Assembly (NCBI RefSeq): GCF_001305595.1 | Contig: NZ_CP012404.1 | Location: 496,001 to 560,000, forward strand | Length of the DNA stretch: 64,000 bases | Direction: 5' to 3' | Source of the DNA: Azospirillum thiophilum | GTDB lineage: Bacteria > Pseudomonadota > Alphaproteobacteria > Azospirillales > Azospirillaceae | Shown: piece by piece, positions 19,354 through 28,209 of the stretch | Layout of the letters: each line of letters begins with the position of its first letter | How positions within the stretch are numbered: the stretch's first letter is position 1 | Notes under the pieces: model-generated | The model's input: only the letters and a program-made list of their open reading frames with translations | Database searches by the model: none | Told to the model about the DNA's origin: nothing | Position numbers and translations under genes: made by a program

Positions 19354-21666
19354 ATGTACGTCCATTCGCCCCATCCGCTTCCTCCAACCGACCCGAGTCC
19401 CGAATCCCACGGACCCGAGTCCCGCGGGATCGCGGCCGCCGGCTTCGCCGGCGCGTCGCGGCCCATCCTGGAGCCGGGACGGACCTGCTGGCGGGTCGAG
19501 GACACCAGCCGGCTGGGCGTGGTCGTCGATGCCGAGGATTATTTCGCGCTGGCCAAGGCCGCGATGCGGCGGGCGCGGCGCAGCATCTACATGACCGCCT
19601 GGGATTTCGACGCGCGCATCCGCCTGATGCCGCAGACGCGGCGCCCGCGCCGGCCCGACCGGCTGGGCACGCTGCTGAACTGGCTGGCGACGACGCGGCC
19701 CGACCTGCACATCCATGTGCTGAAATGGGACTATGCCGAGCTGTTCGATCTCGCCCGCTGGTCGCACCCCTTCATGCTGCGCAACTGGCTGACCCACCGC
19801 CGGCTGCAATACCGGCTCGACGGCGACCACCCGACCGGCGCCTGCCACCATCAGAAGATGCTGGTGATCGATGACCGGGTCGCCTTCTGCGGCGGGCTGG
19901 ACATCACCGCCAACCGCTGGGACACCCGTGCCCACCATGCCCACGATCCCAGGCGGCGCCAGCCCGACGGCAAGCCCTACGAGCCCTTCCACGACGTGAT
20001 GATGGCGGTCGACGGCGACGCCGCCCGCGCGCTGGGCGAGATGTTCCGCGACCGCTGGGCGCGGGCGACCGGCGAGACCCTGCCGCCGCCCGCGCGTGGG
20101 CCGGGGCGCCCGCCGCGGCGCCACCCGCTGGCCGCCGACCCCTGGCCGCCGGGCTTCGAGCCGATGCTGCGCGACGTCCGGGTCGGCATCGCCCGCACCG
20201 ATCCGGCCTGCAACGGCCGCACGGAAGTGCGCGAGGTCGAGGCGCTGTATCTGGCGGCCATCGCCGCCGCGCGCGAGGTCATCTATCTGGAAAGCCAGTA
20301 TTTCGCCTCCACCGCGGTGGCCGAGGCGCTGAAGGCCCGGCTGGCGGAGGAGGACGGGCCGGAGGTGATCGTCGTCAACCCGGTGCGCACCACCAGCTGG
20401 CTGGAGAACACCGTGATGCTGGGCGCCCGGGCCCGGCTGACCCGCGAACTGCGCGAGGCCGACCGGCACGGCCGCTTCCGCCTCTTCGCCGCGCTGACCG
20501 ACGGCGGTGCCTGCATCACCGTCCATGCCAAGGTGATGGTGGTGGACGACCGGCTGCTGCGCATCGGCTCGGCCAACCTGAACAACCGCTCGATGGGGCT
20601 CGACACCGAATGCGACCTGGCGCTGGAGGCAGGGCCGGGACCGGAGGACGCCGCCACCCGCCATGCCATCCGCCGCACCCGCGACGACCTGATCGCCGAG
20701 CATCTGGGAACGACCCCCGACGAGGTGGCGGCGGCGGTGCGGCGGCAGGGATCGCTGGTGGCGGCGATCGAGTCGCTGTGCCGGCCGGCCGGGCGCACGC
20801 TTGAGCCGCTGCACGACCCCGAACCCGACGGGCTGGCCGCCGCGGTCGCCGACGCCCGCGTCTTCGATCCCGAGCACCCGGTCGATGCGGTCGACATCGT
20901 GCGCCGGGTGCTGCCGTCGCGCATCCCGCGGACCCGCCACTGGCTGATGCTGCTGGGGGTGCTGGCGCTGGCCGGGCTGTGGGGGATGTGGCGCTACACC
21001 GCCTTGCGGGACTGGGCGACGCTCGACGCCGTGATGGCCGCCTTCCACGGCCTGGGTGACAGCCCGCTGGCGCCGCTGTGGGTGATGCTGGCCTATGTCG
21101 TGGGCGGCTACGTCATGTTCCCGCTGACCTTGCTGATCGCCGCCACCGCCATCGTCATGGGGCCGTGGTGGGGCTTTCCCACTGCGATGGCGGGCGCCGT
21201 CGCCTCGGCCGTCGCCATGTTCTGGACCGGGCGGCTGGCCGGGCGCGACCTGCTGGAGCGGCATGGCGGGCCGCTGATCGCCCGACTCAACGAGAGGCTG
21301 TCGGACAGCGGCATCGCCGCCGTCGCCGGGGTGCGCGCGGTGCCGGTGGCGCCCTACACGGTGGTCAACCTCGCCGCGGGCGTGTCGAAGTTGCGGTTCG
21401 GCGACTATGTGATCGGCACGATGGTCGGTCTTGCACCGGGAATCCTTGCCTTCAACCTGCTGGGCCACCAGCTTGAACGCACCATCGGCGACCCCGGCGC
21501 CGGCGACATCGCGCTGCTGGCCGGCATCGCGGCGGCGGCGGTCGGGCTCGGCTGGCTGACCAGCCGGCTGCTCGGGCGCCGGGCAGCCGGCGGGGAAAGC
21601 GGCCGGGGAAGCGGCCAGGGAAGCGATGGAGAGGGTCGGCAAGATGAAAGGACTGACGAACCGTGA
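19354..21666 (+). CDS. Phospholipase D-like protein fused to a VTT (DedA/TVP38-type) membrane domain
   Basis: The 770-aa product carries both halves of a phospholipase D active site. HHQKMLVIDD lies near residue 166 and HAKVMVVDD near residue 391, each an HxK(x4)D motif followed by a Gly/Asn-rich GSAN-type segment. After ~530 a membrane part starts (HWLMLLGVLALAGLW), followed by a VTT domain with the typical GGYVMFPLTLLI and GWLTSRL segments. Similar PLD-VTT fusions occur in proteobacteria and may make or remodel cardiolipin or other phospholipids. The first ~40 residues are low-complexity with no ribosome-binding site, so the true start may lie further in. The stop overlaps the next start (GTGA). 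Confidence 0.82.
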   Translation: MYVHSPHPLPPTDPSPESHGPESRGIAAAGFAGASRPILEPGRTCWRVEDTSRLGVVVDAEDYFALAKAAMRRARRSIYMTAWDFDARIRLMPQTRRPRRPDRLGTLLNWLATTRPDLHIHVLKWDYAELFDLARWSHPFMLRNWLTHRRLQYRLDGDHPTGACHHQKMLVIDDRVAFCGGLDITANRWDTRAHHAHDPRRRQPDGKPYEPFHDVMMAVDGDAARALGEMFRDRWARATGETLPPPARGPGRPPRRHPLAADPWPPGFEPMLRDVRVGIARTDPACNGRTEVREVEALYLAAIAAAREVIYLESQYFASTAVAEALKARLAEEDGPEVIVVNPVRTTSWLENTVMLGARARLTRELREADRHGRFRLFAALTDGGACITVHAKVMVVDDRLLRIGSANLNNRSMGLDTECDLALEAGPGPEDAATRHAIRRTRDDLIAEHLGTTPDEVAAAVRRQGSLVAAIESLCRPAGRTLEPLHDPEPDGLAAAVADARVFDPEHPVDAVDIVRRVLPSRIPRTRHWLMLLGVLALAGLWGMWRYTALRDWATLDAVMAAFHGLGDSPLAPLWVMLAYVVGGYVMFPLTLLIAATAIVMGPWWGFPTAMAGAVASAVAMFWTGRLAGRDLLERHGGPLIARLNERLSDSGIAAVAGVRAVPVAPYTVVNLAAGVSKLRFGDYVIGTMVGLAPGILAFNLLGHQLERTIGDPGAGDIALLAGIAAAAVGLGWLTSRLLGRRAAGGESGRGSGQGSDGEGRQDERTDEP

Positions 21667-22472
21667 TCCGTTTCAGCCGTGAGCGTGTCCAGCGCATCGC
21701 CTCCGCGTTGCGCGCGGCCCGCGCCCGCCGTCCCCGCCGTGTCGACAACCGCAGTTTACCCGTTCCCGACGGCATGGCCGCGCTGGCGGTCGCCACCTGG
21801 AACATCCACAGCTGCGTCGGGCTGGACGCCCGATTCGCACCCGACCGGGTGGCGCAGGTGATCCGCGACCTCGACGTCGACCTGATCGGCCTGCAGGAGG
21901 TCGGCTGGCACCATCGGGGCGAATCCGGCATGGACCAGTTCGCCTTCCTGGAGCGCCACACCGGGCTGAAGGCCTATGCCGGCCCGACCAAGCACAGCGA
22001 GCGCGCCCATTACGGCAATGCCCTGCTGACCCGCCTGCCGGTGCATGCGATGGAAACCATCGACCTGTCGGTCGGCAAGCGCGAACCGCGCGGCGCCATC
22101 GACGCGGTGGTCGGGGTGCAGGGCCGCGAGGTGCGCGTGATCATCGCCCATCTCGGCCTCGACCCCTGGGAACGGGCCAAACAGGTGGGCGACATAGTGT
22201 CGCGGGTGGCGGAGCGGCCGGAACTGCCGACCCTGTTCATGGGCGACCTGAACGAATGGACGCCCAGCTCGCCCCGGCTGCGCCGGCTGGCCGAGTCCTT
22301 CGCCGACGTCGCCAACCCGCGCAGCTTCCACGCCCGCATGCCGACCCTGCGGCTCGACCGCATCTATGTGACGGGAGGCCTGCAAATCCCCGCTTACGAG
22401 GTGATCCGCAGCGTGCTGACCCGCCGGGCGTCCGACCATCTGCCGGTACGCGCGACGCTGGCCGTGCCCTGA
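21663..22472 (+). CDS. Endonuclease/exonuclease/phosphatase family hydrolase
   Basis: This 269-aa protein starts at a GTG that overlaps the PLD gene stop by 4 bases. After a basic N-terminal ~35 residues come the EEP-fold motifs: ATWNIHSCVG, LQEVGW (metal-binding Glu), HYGNALLTR, IIAHLGLD, MGDLNEW (Asp/Asn) and the final SDHLPVRATL (Asp-His). The family includes DNases, sphingomyelinases and inositol phosphatases. Coupling to a PLD-like enzyme hints at a phospholipid head-group phosphodiesterase, but that is inference. Confidence 0.85.
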   Translation: MIRFSRERVQRIASALRAARARRPRRVDNRSLPVPDGMAALAVATWNIHSCVGLDARFAPDRVAQVIRDLDVDLIGLQEVGWHHRGESGMDQFAFLERHTGLKAYAGPTKHSERAHYGNALLTRLPVHAMETIDLSVGKREPRGAIDAVVGVQGREVRVIIAHLGLDPWERAKQVGDIVSRVAERPELPTLFMGDLNEWTPSSPRLRRLAESFADVANPRSFHARMPTLRLDRIYVTGGLQIPAYEVIRSVLTRRASDHLPVRATLAVP

Positions 22473-22516
22473 CGGGCGTGCGCCCGGTCCGGCTTCTTGC
22501 GAAGGTCATAGCGGGT

Positions 22517-22551
22517 TTGTTGCAATTGATAATTTTTTGTGCAGTGCAATG
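22517..22551 (+). promoter_or_regulatory. TGCAA-rich site, possible PhaR operator upstream of phaZ
   Basis: Two TGC-rich boxes, ttgttgcaat (22517-22526) and gtgcagtgcaat (22539-22550), sit in an AT-rich stretch 150-190 bases before phaZ. PhaR, the PHA-responsive repressor, binds TGC-rich near-palindromes at phasin and depolymerase promoters in other bacteria. The assignment is inferred from sequence style and gene context only. Confidence 0.35.
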
Positions 22552-22703
22552 TTCTTTGGACAACAGAGCTTTGCAAATGCGAAGACGCTCTTGACCTATA
22601 CGCGACCCCCGACCAAGGATATGGTTGGTCATACGATCAATGCGCCGATCGAAGGGATAACGACCCTGGCCGACCGGGGGCAGCCGTGACGTGAGGATCT
22701 GAT

Positions 22704-23930
22704 TTGCTGTACCACCTGTACGACATGCAACATGCCGCCATGCGGCCGATGCGCTTCTGGGCCGAAGCGGCCCAGCACACCTTCCAGAGCCCGCTGATGC
22801 CGTTGTCCTACACCAAGCTGGGCCGGGCGGTCGCCGCCGGGGCCGAACTGGTGGAGCGGACGACCCGCCGCTTCGGCAAGCCTGCCTTCGGGCTGGCGGA
22901 AACGCTGGTCGACGGGCGGACCGTTCCGGTCACCGAGCGGTTCGTCTGGCAGTCGCCCTTCTGCAAGCTGCTGAACTTCGCCAAGCCGGAAGGCACGCCG
23001 CGCCAGCCGCGGGTACTGCTGGTCGCCCCGATGTCGGGCCACCACGCCACGCTGCTGCGCGGCACGGTGGAGGCGCTGCTGCGCGACCATGACGTGTTCA
23101 TCACGGATTGGATCGATGCAAGGCTGGTCCCGATGTCGGCCGGCCGCTTCGACCTGGACGACTACATCGACACGGTGGCGGAGCTGATCCGCTTCCTGGG
23201 CCCGGACACCCACGTCATCGCGGTGTGCCAGCCGGCGGTTCCGGTGATGGCCGCGGTGTCGCTGATGGCGGCGGCGGACGAGCCGGTGCAGGCGCGGACC
23301 ATGACGCTGATGGGCGGCCCGATCGACCCGATGGCCAACCCGACGACGCCGGTCAAGCTGGCGATGGAACGCCCGCTGAAATGGTTCGAGCGCAGCGTCA
23401 TCACCACGGTCCCGGTCTATTATCCGGGCGCCTTCCGCCGCGTCTATCCCGGCTTCATCCAGCTGTCGGGCTTCATGTCGATGAATCTCGACCGCCACAT
23501 CAACGAGCATGTCGGACTGTTCCGCCACCTCGTCCGTGGCGACGGCGATTCGGCCGAGCAGCACCGCCGCTTCTACGACGAATATCTGTCGGTGATGGAT
23601 CTGTCGGCGGAATTCTACCTGCAGACCATCGAGACGGTGTTCCAGAAGCACGCCCTGCCCGAGGGCACCATGGTCTCGCGCGGCCGCAAGGTGGAACCGG
23701 CGGCGGTGCGGAAGACCGCGGTGATGACGGTGGAGGGCGAGCTGGACGACATCTCCGCCCCCGGCCAGACCATCGCGGCGCAGCGGCTGTGCTCGTCCCT
23801 GCCGGACGAGATGCGCAAGGTGCATTTCCAGAAGGGCGTCGGCCATTACGGCATCTTCAACGGCCGCCGCTGGCGCGAAAGCATCCTCCCGGAAATCCGC
23901 AGCTTCATCCTGAGCCACGACGGGAAGTGA
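22704..23930 (+). CDS. phaZ: Intracellular polyhydroxyalkanoate depolymerase
   Basis: PhaZ hydrolyses stored polyhydroxybutyrate granules to hydroxyacids in the cytoplasm. The 408-aa protein fits the PhaZ1-type family, which uses a nucleophilic Cys. HVIAVCQPAVPVMAA places Cys175 at the nucleophile elbow of an alpha/beta hydrolase, and VEGELDDISAPGQT and GVGHYGIFNGRRW supply the acid and His regions. The N-terminal MLYHLYDMQHAAMRPMRFWAE is typical of the family. Translation starts at TTG behind GAGGA. Possible PhaR-type boxes lie upstream. A 23-bp perfect hairpin follows the gene. Confidence 0.9.
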   Translation: MLYHLYDMQHAAMRPMRFWAEAAQHTFQSPLMPLSYTKLGRAVAAGAELVERTTRRFGKPAFGLAETLVDGRTVPVTERFVWQSPFCKLLNFAKPEGTPRQPRVLLVAPMSGHHATLLRGTVEALLRDHDVFITDWIDARLVPMSAGRFDLDDYIDTVAELIRFLGPDTHVIAVCQPAVPVMAAVSLMAAADEPVQARTMTLMGGPIDPMANPTTPVKLAMERPLKWFERSVITTVPVYYPGAFRRVYPGFIQLSGFMSMNLDRHINEHVGLFRHLVRGDGDSAEQHRRFYDEYLSVMDLSAEFYLQTIETVFQKHALPEGTMVSRGRKVEPAAVRKTAVMTVEGELDDISAPGQTIAAQRLCSSLPDEMRKVHFQKGVGHYGIFNGRRWRESILPEIRSFILSHDGK

Positions 23931-23954
23931 GGGGGCCACTGCTCGCGTTGCTTG

Positions 23955-24003
23955 CCCCCACCCTAACCCTCCCCCGCCCAGCGGGGGAGGGTTAGGGTGG
24001 GGG
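23955..24003. repeat. GC-rich palindromic repeat (copy 3), 23-bp arms
   Basis: Arms at 23955-23977 and 23981-24003 are perfectly complementary with a 3-base loop. The left arm reads cccccaccctaaccct and onward. It lies between the convergent phaZ and ethanolamine permease genes and could end transcription from both sides, although no T-tract is present. Confidence 0.75.
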
Positions 24004-24020
24004 GAGCCCCCCGCCAAGCC

Positions 24021-25433
24021 TCAATCCACCATCGACCGCGCTTCGGTGAAGGCGTCCATGTGCCCGAGCCCGCCGGTCGCCCCGGCCTTGACCCGCATGC
24101 CGGCGGTCGCCAGGTGGAAGATATAGCCGAGCGCGAACAGCGCCACGAACAGGCCGAAGACCAGGGTGTTGTAATAGACCATCGTCACCAGGGCCAGCAC
24201 CGCCAGCACCAGCGAGATCGCCGGGAAGACCGGATAGAAGGGCGCACGGTAGGGCCGCTCCAGCGCCGGTTCGGCGGCGCGCAGGCGGAACAGCGCCGCC
24301 ATGCTCATGATGTACATGACGATGGCGCCGAACACCGACATGGTGACGATGTTGGCGGTCAGCGGCAGGCCGCCGATCTCGATGAAGGAGTCGGAGTAGA
24401 TGGCGGCGATGCCGACCACGCCGCCGGCCAGGATGGCCCAATGCGGGGTCTTGCGGGTCGGGTGCAGCCGGGCCAGCACCGGCGGCAGGAATCCAGCGCG
24501 CGACAGCGCGAAGATCTGGCGCGAATAGCCCATGATGATGCCGTGGAAGGACGCGATCAGGCCGAACAGGCCGATCCACACCAGCATGTGCAGCCAGCCG
24601 CTGGATTCGCCGACCACCGCCTTCATTGCCTGCGGCAGAGGATCGTTGATGTTGGACAGCGCGTTCCAGTCGCCGACGCCGCCGGCGAAGATCATGGTGC
24701 CGAAGGCCAGGACCACCAGCGTCAGGATGCCGCCGATATAGGCGCGCGGCACGGTGCGCCTGGGATCCTTGGTCTCCTCCGCCGCCATCGCCGCCCCTTC
24801 GATCGCCAGGAAGAACCAGATGGCGAAGGGGATCGCCGCGAAGATGCCGCCGAAGCTGTCCATGGTGAAGCTGTTCGACCCGGACCAGCCGTTGGCGGTG
24901 AAGTTGGCCCAGGAGAAGCCGGGGAACACCACGCCCATGAACACCACCAGCTCGAAGATCGCCAGCAGGGTGACGAACAGCTCGAAGGTGGCGGCGATCG
25001 ACACGCCGGCGATGTTCAGCCCCATGAAGATGACATAGGCGCCGACCGCGGCCAGCTTGGGATCCAGCCCGGGGAACTGCACGTTGAGATAGGCCCCGAT
25101 GGCCAGTGCGATGGCCGGCGGCGCGAAGACGAACTCGATCAGCGTGGCGAAGCCGGCGACGAAGCCCCCCTTGGGTCCGAAGGCGCGGTAGCTGTAGGCG
25201 AAGGGTCCGCCGGCATGGGGAATCGCGGTCGTCAGCTCGGTGAAGCTGAAGATGAAGGTGGTGTACATCGCCGCGATCAGGATCGTGGTGACGAGGAAGC
25301 CCAGCGTCCCCGCCGCCGCCCAGCCGTAGCTCCAGCCGAAATACTCGCCGGAGATCACCAGCCCCACGGCGATCCCCCACAGATGGAGCCCGCTCAGGCT
25401 CTTGCTCAATTCAGGTTTCGTGTTCCCAGACAT
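24021..25433 (-). CDS. eat: Ethanolamine permease (APC superfamily)
   Basis: This 470-aa protein has about twelve membrane segments and the amino acid/polyamine/organocation fold. The N-terminal GLHLWGIAVGLVISGEYFGWSYGW is characteristic of the ethanolamine permease family, and ...TELTTAIPHAGGPFAYSYRAFGP matches the substrate-binding loop of the superfamily. The assignment is strengthened by eutC and eutB immediately upstream on the same strand. It imports ethanolamine for use as nitrogen and carbon. A clear AGGAGG precedes the ATG. Confidence 0.88.
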   Translation of the reverse strand: MSGNTKPELSKSLSGLHLWGIAVGLVISGEYFGWSYGWAAAGTLGFLVTTILIAAMYTTFIFSFTELTTAIPHAGGPFAYSYRAFGPKGGFVAGFATLIEFVFAPPAIALAIGAYLNVQFPGLDPKLAAVGAYVIFMGLNIAGVSIAATFELFVTLLAIFELVVFMGVVFPGFSWANFTANGWSGSNSFTMDSFGGIFAAIPFAIWFFLAIEGAAMAAEETKDPRRTVPRAYIGGILTLVVLAFGTMIFAGGVGDWNALSNINDPLPQAMKAVVGESSGWLHMLVWIGLFGLIASFHGIIMGYSRQIFALSRAGFLPPVLARLHPTRKTPHWAILAGGVVGIAAIYSDSFIEIGGLPLTANIVTMSVFGAIVMYIMSMAALFRLRAAEPALERPYRAPFYPVFPAISLVLAVLALVTMVYYNTLVFGLFVALFALGYIFHLATAGMRVKAGATGGLGHMDAFTEARSMVD

Positions 25434-25483
25434 GATGCCTCCTGCCCCTGTTCAAAGGCGTTGGTGTCGATGGCAGCGCTCTC

Positions 25484-26284
25484 TCAGCCCTGCCCGCTCT
25501 CCTGGCCGATCCGTTGATTGTTCTGATTTTCCGGACCGGGCAGCGACGGGGCGTCCTCCTTCAGGGCGACCCCGGTCAGTTTCAGCCGCGCCGCCTCGGT
25601 GGCGAGCCAGCACAGCTTGTCGGCGGCCGCCTGGATGGACAGGCCGTCGGAATGGATGTTGGAGATGCAGTTGCGCTCTGAATCGGCGCGGCCGGGCCTC
25701 GGGGCCCAGGTCAGGTAGGCGCCCAGCGATTCGGCGGCCGACAGGCCGGGCCGCTCACCCACCAGCAGCACCGCCAGCCGTGCCCCCATGGCCGCGGCCA
25801 CCTCGTCGCCCAGCGCGACGCGGGCCTGTTCGGCCAGCACCACCGGGCCGACCCGCAGGCCCGGCAGCCGCGTCATGCAGGCATGGACCAGCGGCGCGGC
25901 ATTGACCTGCACCGCCGCGGCCGACAGCCCGTCGGCGAGGACGAACAGCAGGTCCCAGTCGCCAAGCGGCAGCGCCGCGGCGCTCGCCGGGTCGAGCCGG
26001 CGGCCCAGATCCGGCCGGCGCAGATAGGTCGGCCGGTCGGGGGCGGCACTGTGGACGCGGACGGTCTCCAGCGGGGCCAGATCGGCGGCCAGCCGGGCGA
26101 AATCGACCGCGCTGTGCACGGCATCGCGGGCGCGGGCATGGGCGAGCTGGAACTCCAGCAGAGCCTTGGTCGGCAGGGCGTCGCCGCTGCGGCCCAGCGC
26201 GATGCGGGCGCGGGTGGCGGTGCGGAAGCGTGCCCACGGATCCTTCGGCTGATCCTTGGGTTGGTCCTTGGGGGTGTCGCTCAT
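25484..26284 (-). CDS. eutC: Ethanolamine ammonia-lyase small subunit
   Basis: EutC with EutB forms the adenosylcobalamin-dependent lyase that splits ethanolamine into acetaldehyde and ammonia. The 266-aa sequence shows the family blocks TRARIALGRSGDALPTKALLEFQLAHARARDAVH and VHSAAPDRPTYLRRPDLGRRLD. Also present are LFVLADGLSAAAVQ, VLLVGERPGLSAAESLGAYLTW and RNCISNIHSDGLS. The N-terminus carries a small KDQP tandem repeat. The ATG overlaps the eutB stop by 4 bases. No microcompartment or aldehyde dehydrogenase genes are present locally. Confidence 0.93.
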   Translation of the reverse strand: MSDTPKDQPKDQPKDPWARFRTATRARIALGRSGDALPTKALLEFQLAHARARDAVHSAVDFARLAADLAPLETVRVHSAAPDRPTYLRRPDLGRRLDPASAAALPLGDWDLLFVLADGLSAAAVQVNAAPLVHACMTRLPGLRVGPVVLAEQARVALGDEVAAAMGARLAVLLVGERPGLSAAESLGAYLTWAPRPGRADSERNCISNIHSDGLSIQAAADKLCWLATEAARLKLTGVALKEDAPSLPGPENQNNQRIGQESGQG

Positions 26285-27675
26285 CGGCCGGCGCTCCCCA
26301 GCAGGGCGGAGACGACAAGACTCTGGTCGGGCCAGGGCGGCAGCCGGCGTTGCCCGTCGAGCCAGCCCGCCTTGTCGAGCCACGCCTCGAACTCCGGGGC
26401 CGGCGGGCGCTTCAGCAGGTGCCGCAGGCCGAGCACGTCGTGGTAGGACAGGCTCTGGTAGTTCAGCATGACGTCGTCGGCGCCGGGCACCGCGATCAGG
26501 AAATTGACGCCCGCGGTCGCCAGCATCGTCATCAGGACGTCCATGTCGTCCTGGTCGGCCTCGGCATGGTTGGTGTAGCAGGCGTCGCAGCCCATCGGCA
26601 CGCCGAGCAGCTTGGCGCAGAAATGGTCCTCCAGCCCGGCACGGGTGATCTGCTTGGCGTCATAGAGATATTCGGGGCCGATGAAGCCGACCACCGTGTT
26701 GACCAGCAGCGGGTCGAAGGCGCGGGCCACCGCATAGGCGCGGGTTTCCACCGTCTGCTGGTCGACGCCGAAATGGGCGTCGGCCGACAGGGCCGAGCCC
26801 TGCCCGGTCTCGAAATACATCACGTTGTCGCCGATGGTGCCGCGTTTCAGCGACTTGGCCGCCTCCTGCGCCTCGGCCAGCAGCGACAGGGTGACGCCGA
26901 AACCGGCATTGGCCTTCTCGGTGCCGGCGATCGACTGGAAGACGAGATCGACCGGCGCCCCGCGCTCGATCGCCTGCAGGGTGGTGGTGACATGGGACAG
27001 GACGCAGGACTGGACCGGGATGTCGAAGCGGGTGCGCACCGCGTCCAGCATTTCCAACAGCGCGATGCAGGCCGGGACGTTGTCGGTCGCCGGGTTGATG
27101 CCGATCACCGCGTCGCCGATGCCGTAGAGCAGCCCGTCCAGCGTCGAGGCGGCGATGCCGGTCGGGTCGTCGGTCGGGTGGTTGGGCTGCAGCCGGCTCG
27201 ACAGCCGGCCCGGCAGCCCGACCGTGGTGCGGAAGCGGGTGACGACCGAGCATTTGGCGGCGGCGCAGACCAGATCATGGTTGCGCATCAGCTTGGACAC
27301 CGCCGCCGCCATCTCCGGCGTCAGGCCGGGGGCGAGCGCCGCCAGTGCCGCGCCGTCGGCCTCGTAGGACAGCAGCCAGTCGCGGAACTGCCCGACCGTC
27401 ATGTGCGCCACCGGGCGGAAGGCGTCGGCGTCGTGGCTGTCGATGATGAGGCGCGTCACCTCGTCGGTCTCGTAGGGGACCAGCGCCTCGCTCAGGAACA
27501 CCGTCAGCGGCAGGTCGGCCAGCACCATGCGGGCGGCGACCCGCCGCTCGTCGCTGTCGGCGGCGATGCCCGCAAGCTCGTCCCCCGACCGCCGCGGCGA
27601 GGCGCAGGCCATCAGGGTCTTCAGATCGTCGAAGCGATGGCGATGCCGCCCCAGATCGCAATGGTAACCAGCCAT
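26281..27675 (-). CDS. eutB: Ethanolamine ammonia-lyase large subunit
   Basis: The 464-aa product is the catalytic TIM-barrel subunit of the B12-dependent ethanolamine lyase. Family blocks include MRNHDLVCAAAKC, GLPGRLSSRLQPNHPTDD and DAVIGINPATDN. GYMETGQGSAL-like MYFETGQGSALSA and MGCDACYTNHAEADQDDMD, a cobalamin- and substrate-site region, are also seen. Length matches EutB from other proteobacteria (~460). GGGAGG lies 5 bases before the ATG. It heads the eutB-eutC-permease operon. The enzyme needs adenosylcobalamin, which ties it functionally to the cobalamin operon 30 kb away. Confidence 0.95.
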   Translation of the reverse strand: MAGYHCDLGRHRHRFDDLKTLMACASPRRSGDELAGIAADSDERRVAARMVLADLPLTVFLSEALVPYETDEVTRLIIDSHDADAFRPVAHMTVGQFRDWLLSYEADGAALAALAPGLTPEMAAAVSKLMRNHDLVCAAAKCSVVTRFRTTVGLPGRLSSRLQPNHPTDDPTGIAASTLDGLLYGIGDAVIGINPATDNVPACIALLEMLDAVRTRFDIPVQSCVLSHVTTTLQAIERGAPVDLVFQSIAGTEKANAGFGVTLSLLAEAQEAAKSLKRGTIGDNVMYFETGQGSALSADAHFGVDQQTVETRAYAVARAFDPLLVNTVVGFIGPEYLYDAKQITRAGLEDHFCAKLLGVPMGCDACYTNHAEADQDDMDVLMTMLATAGVNFLIAVPGADDVMLNYQSLSYHDVLGLRHLLKRPPAPEFEAWLDKAGWLDGQRRLPPWPDQSLVVSALLGSAGR

Positions 27676-27958
27676 GCCAGCCTCCCGCCCGTCTCATCCT
27701 CGAAGGGCAGAGTGGCACGGTCCCGGCGGCGGGCAGTTGACCGTAGAGCACAAAATTCGGAAGCGCCGCCTCCCTCACGCCGGAAAGGAATAGCCGTTTT
27801 GCGCGCGTTCCGGCGCAAGCGTGACCTGCGGCGGAGCAACCGGGTAGCCGCGCGAACCGGAAGCCCGGCCGTGGCGTTCCTCCCGCATCGCAGCGCGCCG
27901 CCCGAAGGCAGTCTTGCCCCAACCGGGACGCCGCGCGCCACGCAAGAAGGAGATCGTC

Positions 27959-28147
27959 ATGCTGACGCTGTTGCGCACCGCCGTCCTGGTCCTGCCGCTG
28001 GTCGCCGTCGCCGCCTGCAACAATGAAGGCCCGGCCGAGCGGGCCGGCGAGTCCATCGACAAGGCCGGCCAGAGCGTCAAGGACGCCATCGACCCGCCGG
28101 GTCCGGCGGAAAAGGCCGGCCGCGCCATCGACCGCACGGTCGACTGA
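27959..28147 (+). CDS. Small entericidin-like lipoprotein
   Basis: A 62-aa protein with a lipoprotein signal (TLLRTAVLVLPLVAVAAC, lipobox VAAC). A short charged region follows with two similar helical repeats: AERAGESIDKAGQSVKDAI and AEKAGRAIDRTVD. This pattern resembles entericidin-type and small stress lipoproteins anchored in the cell envelope. AAGGAG lies 7 bases before the ATG, a strong ribosome-binding site. It is divergent from eutB. Confidence 0.75.
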   Translation: MLTLLRTAVLVLPLVAVAACNNEGPAERAGESIDKAGQSVKDAIDPPGPAEKAGRAIDRTVD

Positions 28148-28209
28148 CCGGCCTGTCCGGTTGGCGTGAACTGTTGGGTGGCAGTCGGCGGGGTAGCCGG
28201 CGGGTGCTG

